From positions 2,075,501 to 2,139,500 of the forward strand of contig NZ_CP046120.1 in NCBI RefSeq assembly GCF_009707465.1: a stretch of 64,000 nucleotides of DNA, read 5' to 3'. The stretch's first letter is position 1. Every line of letters begins with the position of its first letter. The notes under the pieces were generated by a model. It saw only the letters and a list, made by a program, of their open reading frames with translations, had not been told where the DNA came from and ran no database searches. The position numbers were made by a program, and so were the translations under genes. Shown one piece after another: positions 1-8,704 of the stretch. The DNA is from Novosphingobium sp. Gsoil 351 (GTDB lineage: Bacteria; Pseudomonadota; Alphaproteobacteria; Sphingomonadales; Sphingomonadaceae).

Positions 1-75
1 AAGCCGACGCCCGCGCCGCGCCCGAGCACCCCGCGTCCAACGACCCCGCGCAAGCCCAAGCCGCGCGGGCGGTGA
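1..75 (+). CDS. yidC: 3' end of a gene, probably membrane insertase YidC (partial)
   Basis: An open frame enters from the left edge and stops at TGA 73-75. The 24 visible residues are rich in Pro, Thr, Arg and Lys and end in PKPRGR. This suits the basic, disordered cytoplasmic tail of YidC, but no conserved domain is visible. The YidC assignment rests on context: in alphaproteobacteria yidC commonly precedes engB. The stop overlaps the GTG start of engB (GTGA), so the two are probably translationally coupled. The reading frame is clear; the identity is an inference. Confidence 0.5.
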   Translation, partial: KPTPAPRPSTPRPTTPRKPKPRGR

Positions 76-707
76 GCGATCCTGACGAAACCGAACGCGC
101 GCGGCTGCTGTTCGCGGGGCGGATCGAGTTTCTCAAGAGCGCGCCGTCGCTCCAGTTTCTGCCCGAAGCGGACTTTCCCGAGATCGCCTTCGCGGGCCGT
201 TCGAACGTCGGCAAGAGCTCGCTGCTCAACGCGGTGACCGGGCGCCGGAGCATCGCCCGTGCCTCGGTCACTCCGGGGCGGACGCAGGAGCTGAACTTCT
301 TCGAGCTGGGCGAGCCGACCAGGCTGCGGCTGGTCGACATGCCCGGCTACGGCTTCGCCAAGGCTCCGCCCGAAGTGGCCAAGAAGTGGCAGCGGCTGGT
401 CCGCGATTTCCTGCGCGGGCGGGTGGTGCTCAAGCGCGTGCTGCTGCTGGTCGACAGCCGCCACGGGATCAAGCCGCCCGACCTCGAAATGATGACGACG
501 CTCGACGAGGCGGCGGTGGTCTATCGCCTGGTCCTGACCAAGGCCGACAAGATCAAGCCGAGCGAGCTGGAGAAGGTCGTGACCGCCACCCTGGCGGAGG
601 CGCGCAAGCATTCGGCCGCCTATCCGGAACTGCTGATCACCTCGTCGGAGACCAAGGCCGGTATCGCCGATCTGCGCCGCGCGGTGCTGGAGGATGCCGG
701 GCTTTAG
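72..707 (+). CDS. engB: Ribosome biogenesis GTP-binding protein EngB (YihA/YsxC)
   Basis: A 211-residue TrmE-Era-EngA-EngB-Septin-like GTPase needed for late assembly of the large ribosomal subunit in the cytoplasm. The P-loop GRSNVGKSS lies at about residues 42-50, the G3 motif DMPGYG at about 89-94 and the G4 motif TKADK near 156. Length is normal for the family. The GTG start overlaps the upstream stop (GTGA), and no other start fits the N-terminus as well. In many relatives argB follows; here the next genes are on the opposite strand, so the operon ends here. Confidence 0.95.
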   Translation: MSDPDETERARLLFAGRIEFLKSAPSLQFLPEADFPEIAFAGRSNVGKSSLLNAVTGRRSIARASVTPGRTQELNFFELGEPTRLRLVDMPGYGFAKAPPEVAKKWQRLVRDFLRGRVVLKRVLLLVDSRHGIKPPDLEMMTTLDEAAVVYRLVLTKADKIKPSELEKVVTATLAEARKHSAAYPELLITSSETKAGIADLRRAVLEDAGL

Positions 708-718
708 CCTATCCCCTT

Positions 719-895
719 TCAGGGACGAGGGCTCTTGCGTCGCCACCGGCGCCAGCCAAACCAGCAGAGCCCTGCGCAAACCAGCCCGGCCAGCACCCAT
801 CCGGCCGCCTTTGCCACCACGATCCCCACCGCGATCAGCGCGCCGAAGGTCAGTCCCCAGCTGAGGTCGACGATGAATTGGGAGATGACGTCCAT
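719..895 (-). CDS. Small hypothetical membrane protein
   Basis: A 58-residue protein starting MDVISQF, with one or two hydrophobic segments (roughly residues 6-45) and a strongly basic C-terminus containing WRRWRRK. I do not recognise a family. The ATG at 895 is preferred over an in-frame start at 922 because it has an AGGGG ribosome-binding sequence five bases upstream and begins just after the stop of the VOC gene at 903. The position suggests co-transcription with that gene. The basic tail after hydrophobic helices predicts an inner-membrane protein with a cytoplasmic C-terminus. Function unknown. Confidence 0.55.
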   Translation of the reverse strand: MDVISQFIVDLSWGLTFGALIAVGIVVAKAAGWVLAGLVCAGLCWFGWRRWRRKSPRP

Positions 896-902
896 CGCGC
901 CC

Positions 903-1337
903 CTATCGGGCGAAGAGTCCATCGAGGCTAGCGAAGGCTTTCATTTCCAAGGCATTTCCGCTGGGGTCACGGAAGAACATCGTCGCCTGTTCGCCCGGTT
1001 CGCCCTTGAAGCGGATGGTGGGTTCGATCTCGAAGCGGGTGCCCGCGGCGACCAGCCGCTCGGCCAGTTCGTGCCACTGGGCCATATCGAGCACCACCCC
1101 GAAATGCGGCACGGGTACCGCGTGACCGTCGACCGCGTTGGTGCGTTCGTCCGAGCTCGCCGCGCGCCCGTAGCCGGTGTCGGTTCGATGCGCGACGATC
1201 TGATGGCCGTGGAAATCGAAATCGACCCAGTCGTCAGCGCTGCGCCCTTCGGGGCAGCCCAGCACCCCGCCGTAGAACGCCCGCGCCTCGGCGATGTCGC
1301 GGACGGGGAAGGCGAGATGGAACGGGCGCAAGCTCAT
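903..1337 (-). CDS. VOC family protein (glyoxalase/dioxygenase fold)
   Basis: A 144-residue single-unit vicinal oxygen chelate protein. The N-terminal pattern [17 protein letters not shown] is the typical first beta-alpha unit with a potential metal-ligand His, and [15 protein letters not shown] near the C-terminus supplies the usual Glu ligand. The family includes glyoxalase I, ring-cleavage dioxygenases and antibiotic-resistance proteins; substrate cannot be assigned. It runs opposite to engB and is followed by the small membrane protein at 719-895. Divergent from the GST gene at 1412. Confidence 0.85.
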   Translation of the reverse strand: MSLRPFHLAFPVRDIAEARAFYGGVLGCPEGRSADDWVDFDFHGHQIVAHRTDTGYGRAASSDERTNAVDGHAVPVPHFGVVLDMAQWHELAERLVAAGTRFEIEPTIRFKGEPGEQATMFFRDPSGNALEMKAFASLDGLFAR

Positions 1338-1411
1338 GGAGTTGTGCTACCGGTTCATTCTCGACTTCGCCAGACTGAACGCTTAATCCCGCCCGGTATC
1401 AGGGGCATCGC

Positions 1412-2080
1412 ATGAAGCTGATCATCGGCAACAAGAACTATTCGAGCTGGAGCTTGCGCGGCTGGCTGGCGTGCAAGCAATCGGGGCTGGGCTTCGAGGA
1501 GATCACGGTCCCGCTCTATGGCGACGACTGGGACGAGGCCAAGAAGCAGGCCGAGGACCTCGCCCCCAGCCAGGGCAAGGTGCCGATCCTGTGGGACGGC
1601 GAATGCGTGGTGTGGGACAGCCTGGCGATCATCGATTTCCTCGCCGACCGCGTCGGCCGCGACCGCTTCTGGCCCAAGGATGAAACCGCGCGCGGCATGG
1701 CCCGCTCGATGGTCGCCGAGATGCATTCGAGCTACCTTCCCCTGCGCCGCCAGTTGCCGATGAACGTACGCCGCAAGATCGAAGGCATCGAGCCCACCGA
1801 GGAGACCCGCGCCGACATCGTCCGGATCCTGGGACTGTGGGCCGAGGCGCGGGCGCGGTTCGGCAAGGGCGGGCCGTTCCTGTTCGGTAGCTTCGGAGCC
1901 GCCGACATCATCTACGCCCCGGTGGTCAGTCGGTTCATCAGCTATGGCGTGCCCGTGCCCGGCTTCGCGGTCGCCTATATGCAGGCGGTGTGGGAGCACG
2001 AATGGATGAAGGCCTGGATCGCCGCCGCCGAGGCCGAGGAATGGTCGATCGAGAAGTTCGAGAACCCGGTTCCGGCCTAG
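1412..2080 (+). CDS. Glutathione S-transferase family protein
   Basis: A 222-residue soluble protein. The N-terminus MKLIIGNKNYSSWSLRGWLA is a thioredoxin-like GST domain with Ser-rich residues (NYSSWS) at the glutathione-activating position, as in a bacterial GST subgroup. The KVPILWDGECVVWDSLAI stretch (about residues 52-69) contains the cis-Pro and the Asp-Ser glutathione-binding pair. The C-terminal half is helical. Its TAG overlaps the stop of the convergent cupin gene through a shared CTAG at 2077-2080. The specific substrate is unknown. Confidence 0.88.
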   Translation: MKLIIGNKNYSSWSLRGWLACKQSGLGFEEITVPLYGDDWDEAKKQAEDLAPSQGKVPILWDGECVVWDSLAIIDFLADRVGRDRFWPKDETARGMARSMVAEMHSSYLPLRRQLPMNVRRKIEGIEPTEETRADIVRILGLWAEARARFGKGGPFLFGSFGAADIIYAPVVSRFISYGVPVPGFAVAYMQAVWEHEWMKAWIAAAEAEEWSIEKFENPVPA

Positions 2081-2544
2081 GCCGGGCGCTGTGTCTCCGG
2101 ATAGGGCGTGCCGTCCTTGTGGCGGTAGACGCCATCATCGGTCCAGCACATGTCGATGTCGGGATAGCTGCCGCCGCCGTCGGGACCCGCGCTGATCGCG
2201 ACGAACACGCAGTCCGCTTCGGTTTCGTTGACCAGGTGATGGCCGTTCTCGGCGTCGGCGGGCCAGGCGCAGACGTCTCCGGGGCGCAGTACGGTGCGGC
2301 CCGCGTCTTCGATCAGGACCGCTTCGCCCGACAGCATGACCAGCAGTTCGTCCTCGCCCTTGTGCCAGTGGCGCTGCGATGACCACGCGCCCGGCTTGAG
2401 CACGACGTGGCTCGCGCCCAACGCGGTCAAACCCGACGGCGGAGCAAGGCGGCGATACCAACGGCCTTGCACAGGCGCGTCGAACGGCGGCGGGTAGCCG
2501 GTGCGATTGGTTTGCGGGATCGAGTCGAGATCGATCTTGGGCAT
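2077..2544 (-). CDS. Cupin domain-containing protein
   Basis: A 155-residue protein starting MPKIDLDSIP. The core (about residues 55-120) has cupin motif 1, with RHWHKGEDELLVMLSGEAVL placing His, His and Glu as metal ligands, and a second motif around PADAENGHHLVN. Metal-binding cupins include dioxygenases, isomerases and sugar-binding proteins; nothing here selects among them. A longer open frame to 2655 exists, but its extra 37 Arg/Pro-rich residues look like read-through of the antisense of dapE. ATG 2544 leaves a 41-bp divergent intergenic region before dapE. Confidence 0.85.
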   Translation of the reverse strand: MPKIDLDSIPQTNRTGYPPPFDAPVQGRWYRRLAPPSGLTALGASHVVLKPGAWSSQRHWHKGEDELLVMLSGEAVLIEDAGRTVLRPGDVCAWPADAENGHHLVNETEADCVFVAISAGPDGGGSYPDIDMCWTDDGVYRHKDGTPYPETQRPA

Positions 2545-2585
2545 CGTCGCTTCCTTCGCTGGCCGTCCTGTTATAGGCGTCCGCC

Positions 2586-3716
2586 ATGGCGGATTCCAGC
2601 GACGTCGCGACCCTTGCCGAGCGGCTGATCGCCGCCCCCAGCGTGACCCCGGCATCGGGGCTGGCGTTCGATGCGCTCGAGGCGATGCTGCGCCCGCTGG
2701 GTTTTTCGATCACCCGCTTCCACGCCGGCGAGCCGCCCGACGGCCCGGTCGAGAACCTCTTCGCGATCCGCCAGGGGCCGGCGGGCAGCCGCCATTTCGC
2801 TTTTGCCGGGCACCTCGATGTGGTTCCGCCAGGCGAAGGCTGGAGCAGCGCGCCGTTCGCGCCCGAGCGCCGCGGCGACCTGCTCTACGGGCGCGGCGCG
2901 GTCGACATGAAGGGCGCGATCGCGGCCATGGTCGCGGCCGTCGCGGAAATCCCGGTCGAGACTGGGACGCTGAGCTTCGTCATCACCGGCGACGAGGAAG
3001 GTCCGGCGCGGTTCGGTACCGTCGCGCTGATCGAACGGATGCGCGAGATCGGCGCGATCCCCGACTTGTGCCTTGTCGGCGAGCCGACCAGCGTTGCCCG
3101 GCTGGGCGACATGGCCAAGATCGGGCGGCGCGGGTCGGTCAATGTCTGGCTAACGGTGACCGGCGCGCAAGGCCACGTCGCCTACCCGCACCTCGCCGAC
3201 AACCCGGTGCGCAAGCTGGTCGCGCTGCTCGCCGAATTGCAGGCGATGCCGCTCGACGACGGGACCGAGTGGTTCCAGCCGTCGAACCTGGAAGTCACCG
3301 ATCTGACGGTCGGCAACCCCGCGACCAACGTGATCCCGGCCGCGGCCCACGCGCGGCTGTCGATCCGCTTCAACGACTTACACAGCGGCGCGAAGCTGGC
3401 CGAGCGCGTGACCGAGATCGCCGCGCGCCATGGCGGCGTGGCGCGGCCGGTGATCTCGGGCGAGGCGTTCCTGACCCCGCCGGGCGACTTTTCCGCGCTG
3501 ATCGTCGCCGCGGTCGAGGCGGAGACGGGCATCGCGCCCGAACTGTCGACCAGCGGCGGAACATCGGACGCGCGGTTTCTCAAGGATCTGTGCCCGGTGA
3601 TCGAATTCGGCCTATGCAACGCGACGATGCACAAGACCGACGAGGCGGTCGCGCTGGCGGACCTCGCGACTTTGGCGCGAATCTATCGGCGGATCGCGCT
3701 GTCCGCTCTAGCGTAA
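2586..3716 (+). CDS. dapE: Succinyl-diaminopimelate desuccinylase DapE
   Basis: A 376-residue M20 family di-zinc amidohydrolase. It hydrolyses N-succinyl-LL-2,6-diaminopimelate to LL-diaminopimelate for lysine and peptidoglycan synthesis. Visible metal and catalytic residues are His76 and Asp78 in GHLDVVPPG, Asp107 in AVDMKG, the EE pair at 137-138 in TGDEEGP, and His in NATMHKTDE near the C-terminus. Length matches the family (about 375-380). The stop overlaps the convergent smr gene by nine bases. Confidence 0.95.
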   Translation: MADSSDVATLAERLIAAPSVTPASGLAFDALEAMLRPLGFSITRFHAGEPPDGPVENLFAIRQGPAGSRHFAFAGHLDVVPPGEGWSSAPFAPERRGDLLYGRGAVDMKGAIAAMVAAVAEIPVETGTLSFVITGDEEGPARFGTVALIERMREIGAIPDLCLVGEPTSVARLGDMAKIGRRGSVNVWLTVTGAQGHVAYPHLADNPVRKLVALLAELQAMPLDDGTEWFQPSNLEVTDLTVGNPATNVIPAAAHARLSIRFNDLHSGAKLAERVTEIAARHGGVARPVISGEAFLTPPGDFSALIVAAVEAETGIAPELSTSGGTSDARFLKDLCPVIEFGLCNATMHKTDEAVALADLATLARIYRRIALSALA

Positions 3717-4307
3717 CGTGGTGGGCGCTTTCCTGAGCACGACATAGACTGCGCCGGCGCCGCCGTGGCGGTGGTGCGCGGGGCGGATCGCAGCAATCCT
3801 GGAGGCGTGCGGACTGGCCGCCAGCCAATCGAGCAGCTTCGCCCGAATCGCCCCGCGGCGGTTGCCGCGCTGGTCATGGTCGCCATGGGGCCGCGATTTG
3901 CCCGCGATCACCAGCAGCACACGGGCGCCGGTGAGGTTGGCCTGGGCGAGCGCGGTCATCAGCCGGGTATAGGCCGAGTCGATCCCCAGGCCGTGCAGAT
4001 CGATCTGCGCATCGGGCGCCACCAAGCCCTGCGCGAGCCGCCGGTCCCAGGTGCCGTCGAGGGTCTTGTGAGCCATCGATACCGCCCCGGACCGGGGAGC
4101 GGGACCGCGCGAAGCGTGGTGGAGGGGTTTGGCGACAGGGCGCGATGTCTCGGGCGTCGCGCTTCGCGGCGGAACCCCTCCACCGTCCTGCGGACGGTCC
4201 CCCTCCCCGGTCCGGGGAGGTTTTGCGCCTGCCAGCGGTGTCACCGTCTGCGCCACCGCGCGCCATAGCGCGACCTCGCTGGGACTCAGCCCCCGCGGCG
4301 GCTTCAC
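3708..4307 (-). CDS. Smr/MutS2-type DNA-binding domain protein carrying an in-frame palindromic insert
   Basis: A 199-residue protein. The C-terminal half (about 95-199) is an Smr domain: DLHGLGIDSAY is the conserved LDLHG-type motif, followed by ARVLLVIAGKS and the terminal HGGAGAVYVVLRK. Smr domains nick or bind nucleic acids. GTG 4307 is chosen as the start because it overlaps the mltA stop (GTGA) and gives the usual N-terminus with an SPSEVALWRAV helix. Residues about 31-75 are encoded by a 133-bp palindromic element (4085-4217) and form a Pro/Gly/Arg-rich linker unlike the rest. The gene is the last of a tim44-mltA-smr group; function beyond the domain is unknown. Confidence 0.85.
   Translation of the reverse strand: MKPPRGLSPSEVALWRAVAQTVTPLAGAKPPRTGEGDRPQDGGGVPPRSATPETSRPVAKPLHHASRGPAPRSGAVSMAHKTLDGTWDRRLAQGLVAPDAQIDLHGLGIDSAYTRLMTALAQANLTGARVLLVIAGKSRPHGDHDQRGNRRGAIRAKLLDWLAASPHASRIAAIRPAHHRHGGAGAVYVVLRKAPTTLR
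4085..4217. repeat. In-frame palindromic element inside the smr gene
   Basis: The arms 4085-4132 and 4171-4217 are near-perfect reverse complements of each other. Each ends in the near-palindromic 13-mer CCCCGGACCGGGG (or its complement) and contains GGTGGAGGGGTT (or its complement). Each arm also holds a smaller hairpin; the right arm has ACCGTCC-TGC-GGACGGT. The centre is a further weak palindrome bounded by GCGAC and GTCGC. The element keeps the reading frame of smr open and encodes a low-complexity linker. This resembles the protein-coding palindromic elements known from Rickettsia, but relationship to them is not shown. Confidence 0.75.
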
Positions 4308-5518
4308 GGCCCAGAACGACGGGCGAGGACGCCTTTCGGCAGCAGAACATAAGCGGTGCCGCGCGCGCTCATCCCGCCCGCAATCGCCTTGGCGCGGTCG
4401 CCCGCGCCCCAAAAGGTGTCGAACCGGCCCGGACCCTTGATCGCGCCGCCGGTGTCCTGCGCGATCCACAGCCCGTTGGCCTCCGGCCGGTCGACGCCGA
4501 GCCAGACCGGTGCGCCCAGCGGGGTATAGGCGGGATCCGCAGCGACACTTGCTTCGGCGCGGACCGGAACGCCGAGTGCGCCAAGCGGGCCGTCTCCTGT
4601 CAGTTCCTTGAAAAACACCCAACTCTTGTTCTCGCGCATCAACGCCCGGCCCTCGTCGGGATGATCGTGCAAGTACTGGACGATCCCCTGCATTGAACCC
4701 GAGTACTGCCCCGGCTGATCGCCGAGCAGGCCGCGCTCGCGCATCACCGAGCCGACGCCGACGTAGTCGCGCCCGTTCTGCCCGGCATAACCGATGCGCA
4801 TCACCGTGCCATCGGGCGCGCGCAGGCGGCCCGAGCCCTGAATCTGGAGGAAGAACATCTCGATCGCATCGAGCGCCCAGGCGATTTCCAGACCTTTGCC
4901 GGCCAGCGCACCGTCCTCGATTTCGGCGCGCTCGTAGTAGGGCACGAACGCTCCGGAGGCGTCATACCGTCCGAGCGGCGCGCGACCGGTACGCTGGTCT
5001 TGCGGCGTCTCGGCGGGCCAGTCGCGGATGAGGTCGGGCGGCAGTTTGTAGACCGGCACGTCGTAGCCCGGCAGATGCGTGCGCGCGCCGGCGATTTCGG
5101 GTTCGTAGTATCCGGTTGCGAAGGCTTGACCGCCGCTGATCGCCGCGGTCTCGAAATACTGCGCGAAAAACCGCGCGGCCTGCCCGGCGGGCCAGCCCGG
5201 CGCGGCGGCGCAGGCCGGCTGCCAGTCGGTGGCTACCGTCAGCCCGCTGGTGTCGGCGCGCGAAAGCAGTCGCGGGCAGGATTCGGCAAAGCCGCGCAAC
5301 GCGCCCGCGGCATCAACTTCTGTGATCGCGAGGCTGGCGACCGCAGGGCCGGGCGCGGCGACCAGCGCAACGGGCGCCGGAGTGGGAGTCGGCGAGGGCG
5401 CCGGGCGCGGCGGCGGCTCGACCGGATAGCGCGGCGGGGGGATCATCGGTCCGCACGCGGCTAGCGCGACGGTGAGGAACCCGGCAATCCAGCCTCTGGA
5501 ACGCCGCACCTTATGCAT
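4304..5518 (-). CDS. mltA: Membrane-bound lytic murein transglycosylase A (lipoprotein)
   Basis: A 404-residue enzyme that cleaves the MurNAc-GlcNAc bond of peptidoglycan to form 1,6-anhydromuropeptides. The N-terminus is a lipoprotein signal (MHKVRRSRGWIAGF then LAAC), so Cys at about 22 should be lipidated. A Pro/Ala-rich tether to about residue 60 follows. The MltA body and the C-terminal 3D domain are present: FFLQIQGSGRLRAPDGT contains the conserved catalytic region, and ending with DTGGAIKGPGRFDTFWGAG containing the 3D Asp residues. The stop overlaps smr (GTGA), and tim44 lies upstream on the same strand with a repeat between them. Confidence 0.94.
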   Translation of the reverse strand: MHKVRRSRGWIAGFLTVALAACGPMIPPPRYPVEPPPRPAPSPTPTPAPVALVAAPGPAVASLAITEVDAAGALRGFAESCPRLLSRADTSGLTVATDWQPACAAAPGWPAGQAARFFAQYFETAAISGGQAFATGYYEPEIAGARTHLPGYDVPVYKLPPDLIRDWPAETPQDQRTGRAPLGRYDASGAFVPYYERAEIEDGALAGKGLEIAWALDAIEMFFLQIQGSGRLRAPDGTVMRIGYAGQNGRDYVGVGSVMRERGLLGDQPGQYSGSMQGIVQYLHDHPDEGRALMRENKSWVFFKELTGDGPLGALGVPVRAEASVAADPAYTPLGAPVWLGVDRPEANGLWIAQDTGGAIKGPGRFDTFWGAGDRAKAIAGGMSARGTAYVLLPKGVLARRSGP

Positions 5519-5536
5519 TTCGATACATTCCCAAGC

Positions 5537-5610
5537 TCCGCTCGTGTCGAGCGTAGTCGAGACGTTCGCGCTACGCTCCGCGTGTCTCGACTACGCTCGA
5601 CACGAGCGGA
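5537..5610. repeat. Intergenic inverted repeat (dispersed palindrome family), copy 1
   Basis: Arms 5537-5563 and 5584-5610 are perfect 27-base reverse complements around a 20-base loop. The outer part reads TCCGCTCGTGTCGAGCG. It lies between the tim44 stop and the mltA start, both on the minus strand. The transcript would form a very stable hairpin that may slow polymerase or protect the upstream message. Related copies lie at 14833-14900, 17613-17699 and 24576-24679. Confidence 0.85.
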
Positions 5611-5634
5611 TTGTAATCCGGGTCTCTCTTGAAC

Positions 5635-6300
5635 TCAGCCCTCGTCGGTTTCGTCGAGCAGCCAGTCGGGTTCGCGCGAGGTGAGGTTGCGCGAGAAGGT
5701 CCAAAGATCGCGGCTCTCGATCGCGTCGTCGAGCGAGCCGGCGATGACCTGGCCTTCGGCGTCGCGGGTTACGCTGGCGACATCGGCTGTGAAGCGTACG
5801 CGGATGCGGGCGGTGGTGCCGTCGAGTTCGGCGTGATCGATCACCGCTTCCTCGATCCGGATCAGGCGATTGTCGAGCGTCTCGCCCGCCGCGGTGCGCG
5901 CGTCGATCGCGGCAACGAAGCCGTCGTAGACGTCCTTGTCGCACAGTTGCGCCAGCTCCTCCTTGTCGCCGCGCCAGTAGGCTTCGAGGACCATCGCGTA
6001 GGCCCCCTTGGCGCCGTCGAGGAATGCGGAAATGTCGAAGCGGCGGTCGGCCGCGACGATCGCTCGGACCCCGGTTTCGGCCTCGACCGGAAAGCCGGGG
6101 CGAGCGGGGGCGCTGGGCGCGGCACGGGGCGGGGCGAGTTCCTCGGCGCGTGCCGGAGTGCGCTGCGCCGGGGCATCGGGGCGGTGGACCGGACGATTGA
6201 TCGGCGGCTCGTCATGCTCTGCGCGGCGGCCCAGCACCGAATAGAGCCGGAGGCCGAGAAAGGCCGCTACCATCGCCAGGATTACGATCTGCACAATCAC
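5635..6300 (-). CDS. Tim44/TimA-like domain protein, membrane-anchored
   Basis: A 221-residue protein with an N-terminal transmembrane helix (VQIVILAMVAAFLGLRLYSV), a Pro/Arg-rich linker to about residue 75, and a C-terminal Tim44-like domain containing GAKGAYAMVLEAYWRGD and LCDKDVYDGFVAAIDAR. Tim44 is the mitochondrial import-motor anchor; bacterial homologues are inner-membrane proteins of uncertain role. GTG 6300 is chosen because the helix begins immediately after it; upstream residues to 6399 are not hydrophobic and overlap the divergent promoter region. It is divergent from secB, a protein-export chaperone gene, an arrangement shared with other alphaproteobacteria. Confidence 0.82.
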   Translation of the reverse strand: MIVQIVILAMVAAFLGLRLYSVLGRRAEHDEPPINRPVHRPDAPAQRTPARAEELAPPRAAPSAPARPGFPVEAETGVRAIVAADRRFDISAFLDGAKGAYAMVLEAYWRGDKEELAQLCDKDVYDGFVAAIDARTAAGETLDNRLIRIEEAVIDHAELDGTTARIRVRFTADVASVTRDAEGQVIAGSLDDAIESRDLWTFSRNLTSREPDWLLDETDEG

Positions 6301-6533
6301 GCAACTGTCCCGCTTGCTGAACCTGTCTGCCCCTCGCCCACGGGCAGCTTGCCTCAGATAGGTACGAAAGACAAATGAACAACGCGTGGATGCGCGCACG
6401 TTCCCGGAGAATCCGCACCTTTGGTCGCAGCGGCGGTGGCGGCGCGAGCCCGCTGTCCCGCGCGGTTGCCGCTGGCGACCGAGCCTGCTAGGCGCGCGGC
6501 CATTCCGCCATCTTGCGACGAAAGCGTTTTCCC

Positions 6534-7079
6534 ATGGCCGACGAAGGCAACGACATCCTCCAGAAGCTCGATCTCGACGCCGGTTCCGGTCCCGACGGTC
6601 CGGCGCCCAACGGGGAGGACACGTCGCCCGCGGTCGGGATCATTTCGCAGTACGTGAAGGACCTCTCGGTCGAGAACCCGCACGCCCCCGAAAGCTTCCA
6701 GTGGCAGGATCCCCCCCAGGTCGACGTCCAGTTCAACATCGGCAGCCGGACGCTCTCGGACGAGCTGCACGAGGTCGAGCTGAAGATCACGATCTCGTCG
6801 AAGCACGAGGCGGGAACCGCGTTCGTGGTCGAGCTGGCCTATGCCGGACTGGTCGGCATGCGCAACCTGTCCGACGATCAGGCACACCCGTTCCTGTTCG
6901 CCGAAGCGCCGCGGATCCTGTTCCCGTTCGCCCGCCGGGTTGTCGCCGATGCGGTGCGCGACGCCGGCTATCCGCCGCTGATGCTCGAGCCGATCGATTT
7001 CAACGGCCTCTACATGCAGCAGCTCGCCGCGCGCGATGCGGGCCTCGCCGAAGAAGGCGCGCCGGTCGGCAACGCGTGA
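6534..7079 (+). CDS. secB: Protein-export chaperone SecB
   Basis: A 181-residue acidic cytosolic chaperone that holds preproteins unfolded and passes them to SecA. The family signature VGIISQYVKDLSVENPHAP lies near residues 36-54, followed by the usual beta-sheet core and LMLEPIDFNGLYMQQLA near the C-terminus, the SecA/SecB dimer-contact region. ATG 6534 gives MADEGNDIL; a start seven codons earlier at 6513 would add a basic stretch not typical of SecB. It is divergent from tim44, and murJ follows after 32 bases. Confidence 0.95.
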   Translation: MADEGNDILQKLDLDAGSGPDGPAPNGEDTSPAVGIISQYVKDLSVENPHAPESFQWQDPPQVDVQFNIGSRTLSDELHEVELKITISSKHEAGTAFVVELAYAGLVGMRNLSDDQAHPFLFAEAPRILFPFARRVVADAVRDAGYPPLMLEPIDFNGLYMQQLAARDAGLAEEGAPVGNA

Positions 7080-7111
7080 TCGCGCTGCCTCCCGGGTGAG
7101 GGGGGACTGAA

Positions 7112-8704
7112 GTGCCAAGCCTGGCCCGCAGCCTCGGCACGATCGGCGGACTGACGCTCGCAAGCCGCGTGCTCGGGCTCGTCCGCGACAGCCTGTTCGC
7201 TCGCTATATCGGCGCGAGCTTCGCCTCCGACGCGTTCCTCGTCGCGTTTCGACTGCCCAACATGTTTCGCGCGCTGTTCGCCGAGGGCGCGTTTGCCGCG
7301 GCCTTCATCCCCATGTTCAACCAGAAGGTCGGCGATCCCCAAGGCGGCGGGCTGCCGAACGGCATCGCCTTCGCGGAACGCGCGCTGGCGGTGCTGCTGC
7401 CGGTGCTGGTGGCGATGACGGTGCTGCTCGAGGCGTTCGCCTGGCCGGTTACGTTCGTGCTTTCGGGCAAGTTCAACGGGGTCAGCCCGGATCAGTTCGC
7501 GTTCGCGGTTCTGCTGTCGCGGATCACGATTCCCTATCTGATGCTGATCAGCCTGGTCTCGCTGCTCGGCGGCATCCTCAATTCGCTGCACAGGTTCTGG
7601 GTCAACGCCGCCGCGCCGATCCTGCTCAATGTCTGCCTGATCGTCGCGCTGCTCGCCTTTCATTCGGCCGACCCGCTGGTCACCGCGCGCAACCAGGCGA
7701 TCGCGGTCAGCGTCTCGGGCGCTCTCCAGTTGATCTGGCTGATCGCCGCCTGCCGCGCCGCGGGGGTCAGCCTGAAGCTGCGCCGTCCTCGCCTCGATCC
7801 CGACATCAAGCGCCTGCTCTCGCTGATCTGGCCCGCCGCCGCAGGTGCAGGCGCGGTCCAGATCAATCTGGTCGTTTCCACCGCGCTCGCCGCCTCGCTG
7901 CTCAGCTCGGGCAGCGTCACCTACATCTACATGGCGGACCGGCTGAACCAGCTTCCGCTCGGGCTGATCGGGATAGGGCTGGGCACCGTCCTGCTGCCGA
8001 CGATCTCGCGGCAGTTGAGCGGCGGCGAGGAAGCCGCGGCGCTGGAGACGCAGAACCGCGGTCTTGAGTTGGCGCTTCTGCTGACCCTACCCGCGACCAT
8101 GGCGCTGGTGCTGTGCGGCGAACCGATCGCCGCGGCGCTGTTCGGCTATGGCCGGTTCGACGCGCACGATGTCCACTACACCGCGCAGGCGCTCGCGGCG
8201 TTCTCGGTGGGCTTGCCCAGCTACATCCTCGTCAAGGTCCTGACCCCAGGCTATTACGCGCGCCACGACACGCGCACCCCGGTCAAGTATGCGACGATCT
8301 CGATGGTGGTGAACCTCGTGCTCAACCTTGCCCTAATCGTCCCGCTGGCGCACATGGGGCCACCGCTGGCAACCGCGATCGCCTCGACGGTCAATGTCGC
8401 GATGCTCTATCGCACACTGGTAAGGCGCGGACATTTCTCACCCGACGCACGACTCAAGCGCCGGGTCTGGCGGCTGGCGCTCGCCGCGCTGCTGATGGGT
8501 GCGGTGCTGTGGGCTCTTCAAGGATTGCTGACGCCTTATACCCACGGCACCTGGACCATCCGCTTCGCCGCCTTGACCGTGCTAGTGGGCGGCGGCGCGG
8601 CGGTCTACTTCGCCGCAACGCTGTTGTTCGGCGCATTCTCTCGCGCTGACTTGCGGCTCCTCTTCCGCCGCAATCGCGCCGTGCCGATCGAGACCGACCG
8701 ATGA
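7112..8704 (+). CDS. murJ: Lipid II flippase MurJ (MviN)
   Basis: A 530-residue polytopic inner-membrane protein of the MVF/MOP superfamily with about 14 predicted helices. It moves the peptidoglycan precursor lipid II across the membrane. The start is GTG 7112, preceded by a strong GGGGGGA. The conserved N-terminal pattern [22 protein letters not shown] and the [20 protein letters not shown] block are present. The stop overlaps the trpS start (ATGA at 8701-8704), implying translational coupling, as in other alphaproteobacteria. Confidence 0.95.
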   Translation: MPSLARSLGTIGGLTLASRVLGLVRDSLFARYIGASFASDAFLVAFRLPNMFRALFAEGAFAAAFIPMFNQKVGDPQGGGLPNGIAFAERALAVLLPVLVAMTVLLEAFAWPVTFVLSGKFNGVSPDQFAFAVLLSRITIPYLMLISLVSLLGGILNSLHRFWVNAAAPILLNVCLIVALLAFHSADPLVTARNQAIAVSVSGALQLIWLIAACRAAGVSLKLRRPRLDPDIKRLLSLIWPAAAGAGAVQINLVVSTALAASLLSSGSVTYIYMADRLNQLPLGLIGIGLGTVLLPTISRQLSGGEEAAALETQNRGLELALLLTLPATMALVLCGEPIAAALFGYGRFDAHDVHYTAQALAAFSVGLPSYILVKVLTPGYYARHDTRTPVKYATISMVVNLVLNLALIVPLAHMGPPLATAIASTVNVAMLYRTLVRRGHFSPDARLKRRVWRLALAALLMGAVLWALQGLLTPYTHGTWTIRFAALTVLVGGGAAVYFAATLLFGAFSRADLRLLFRRNRAVPIETDR

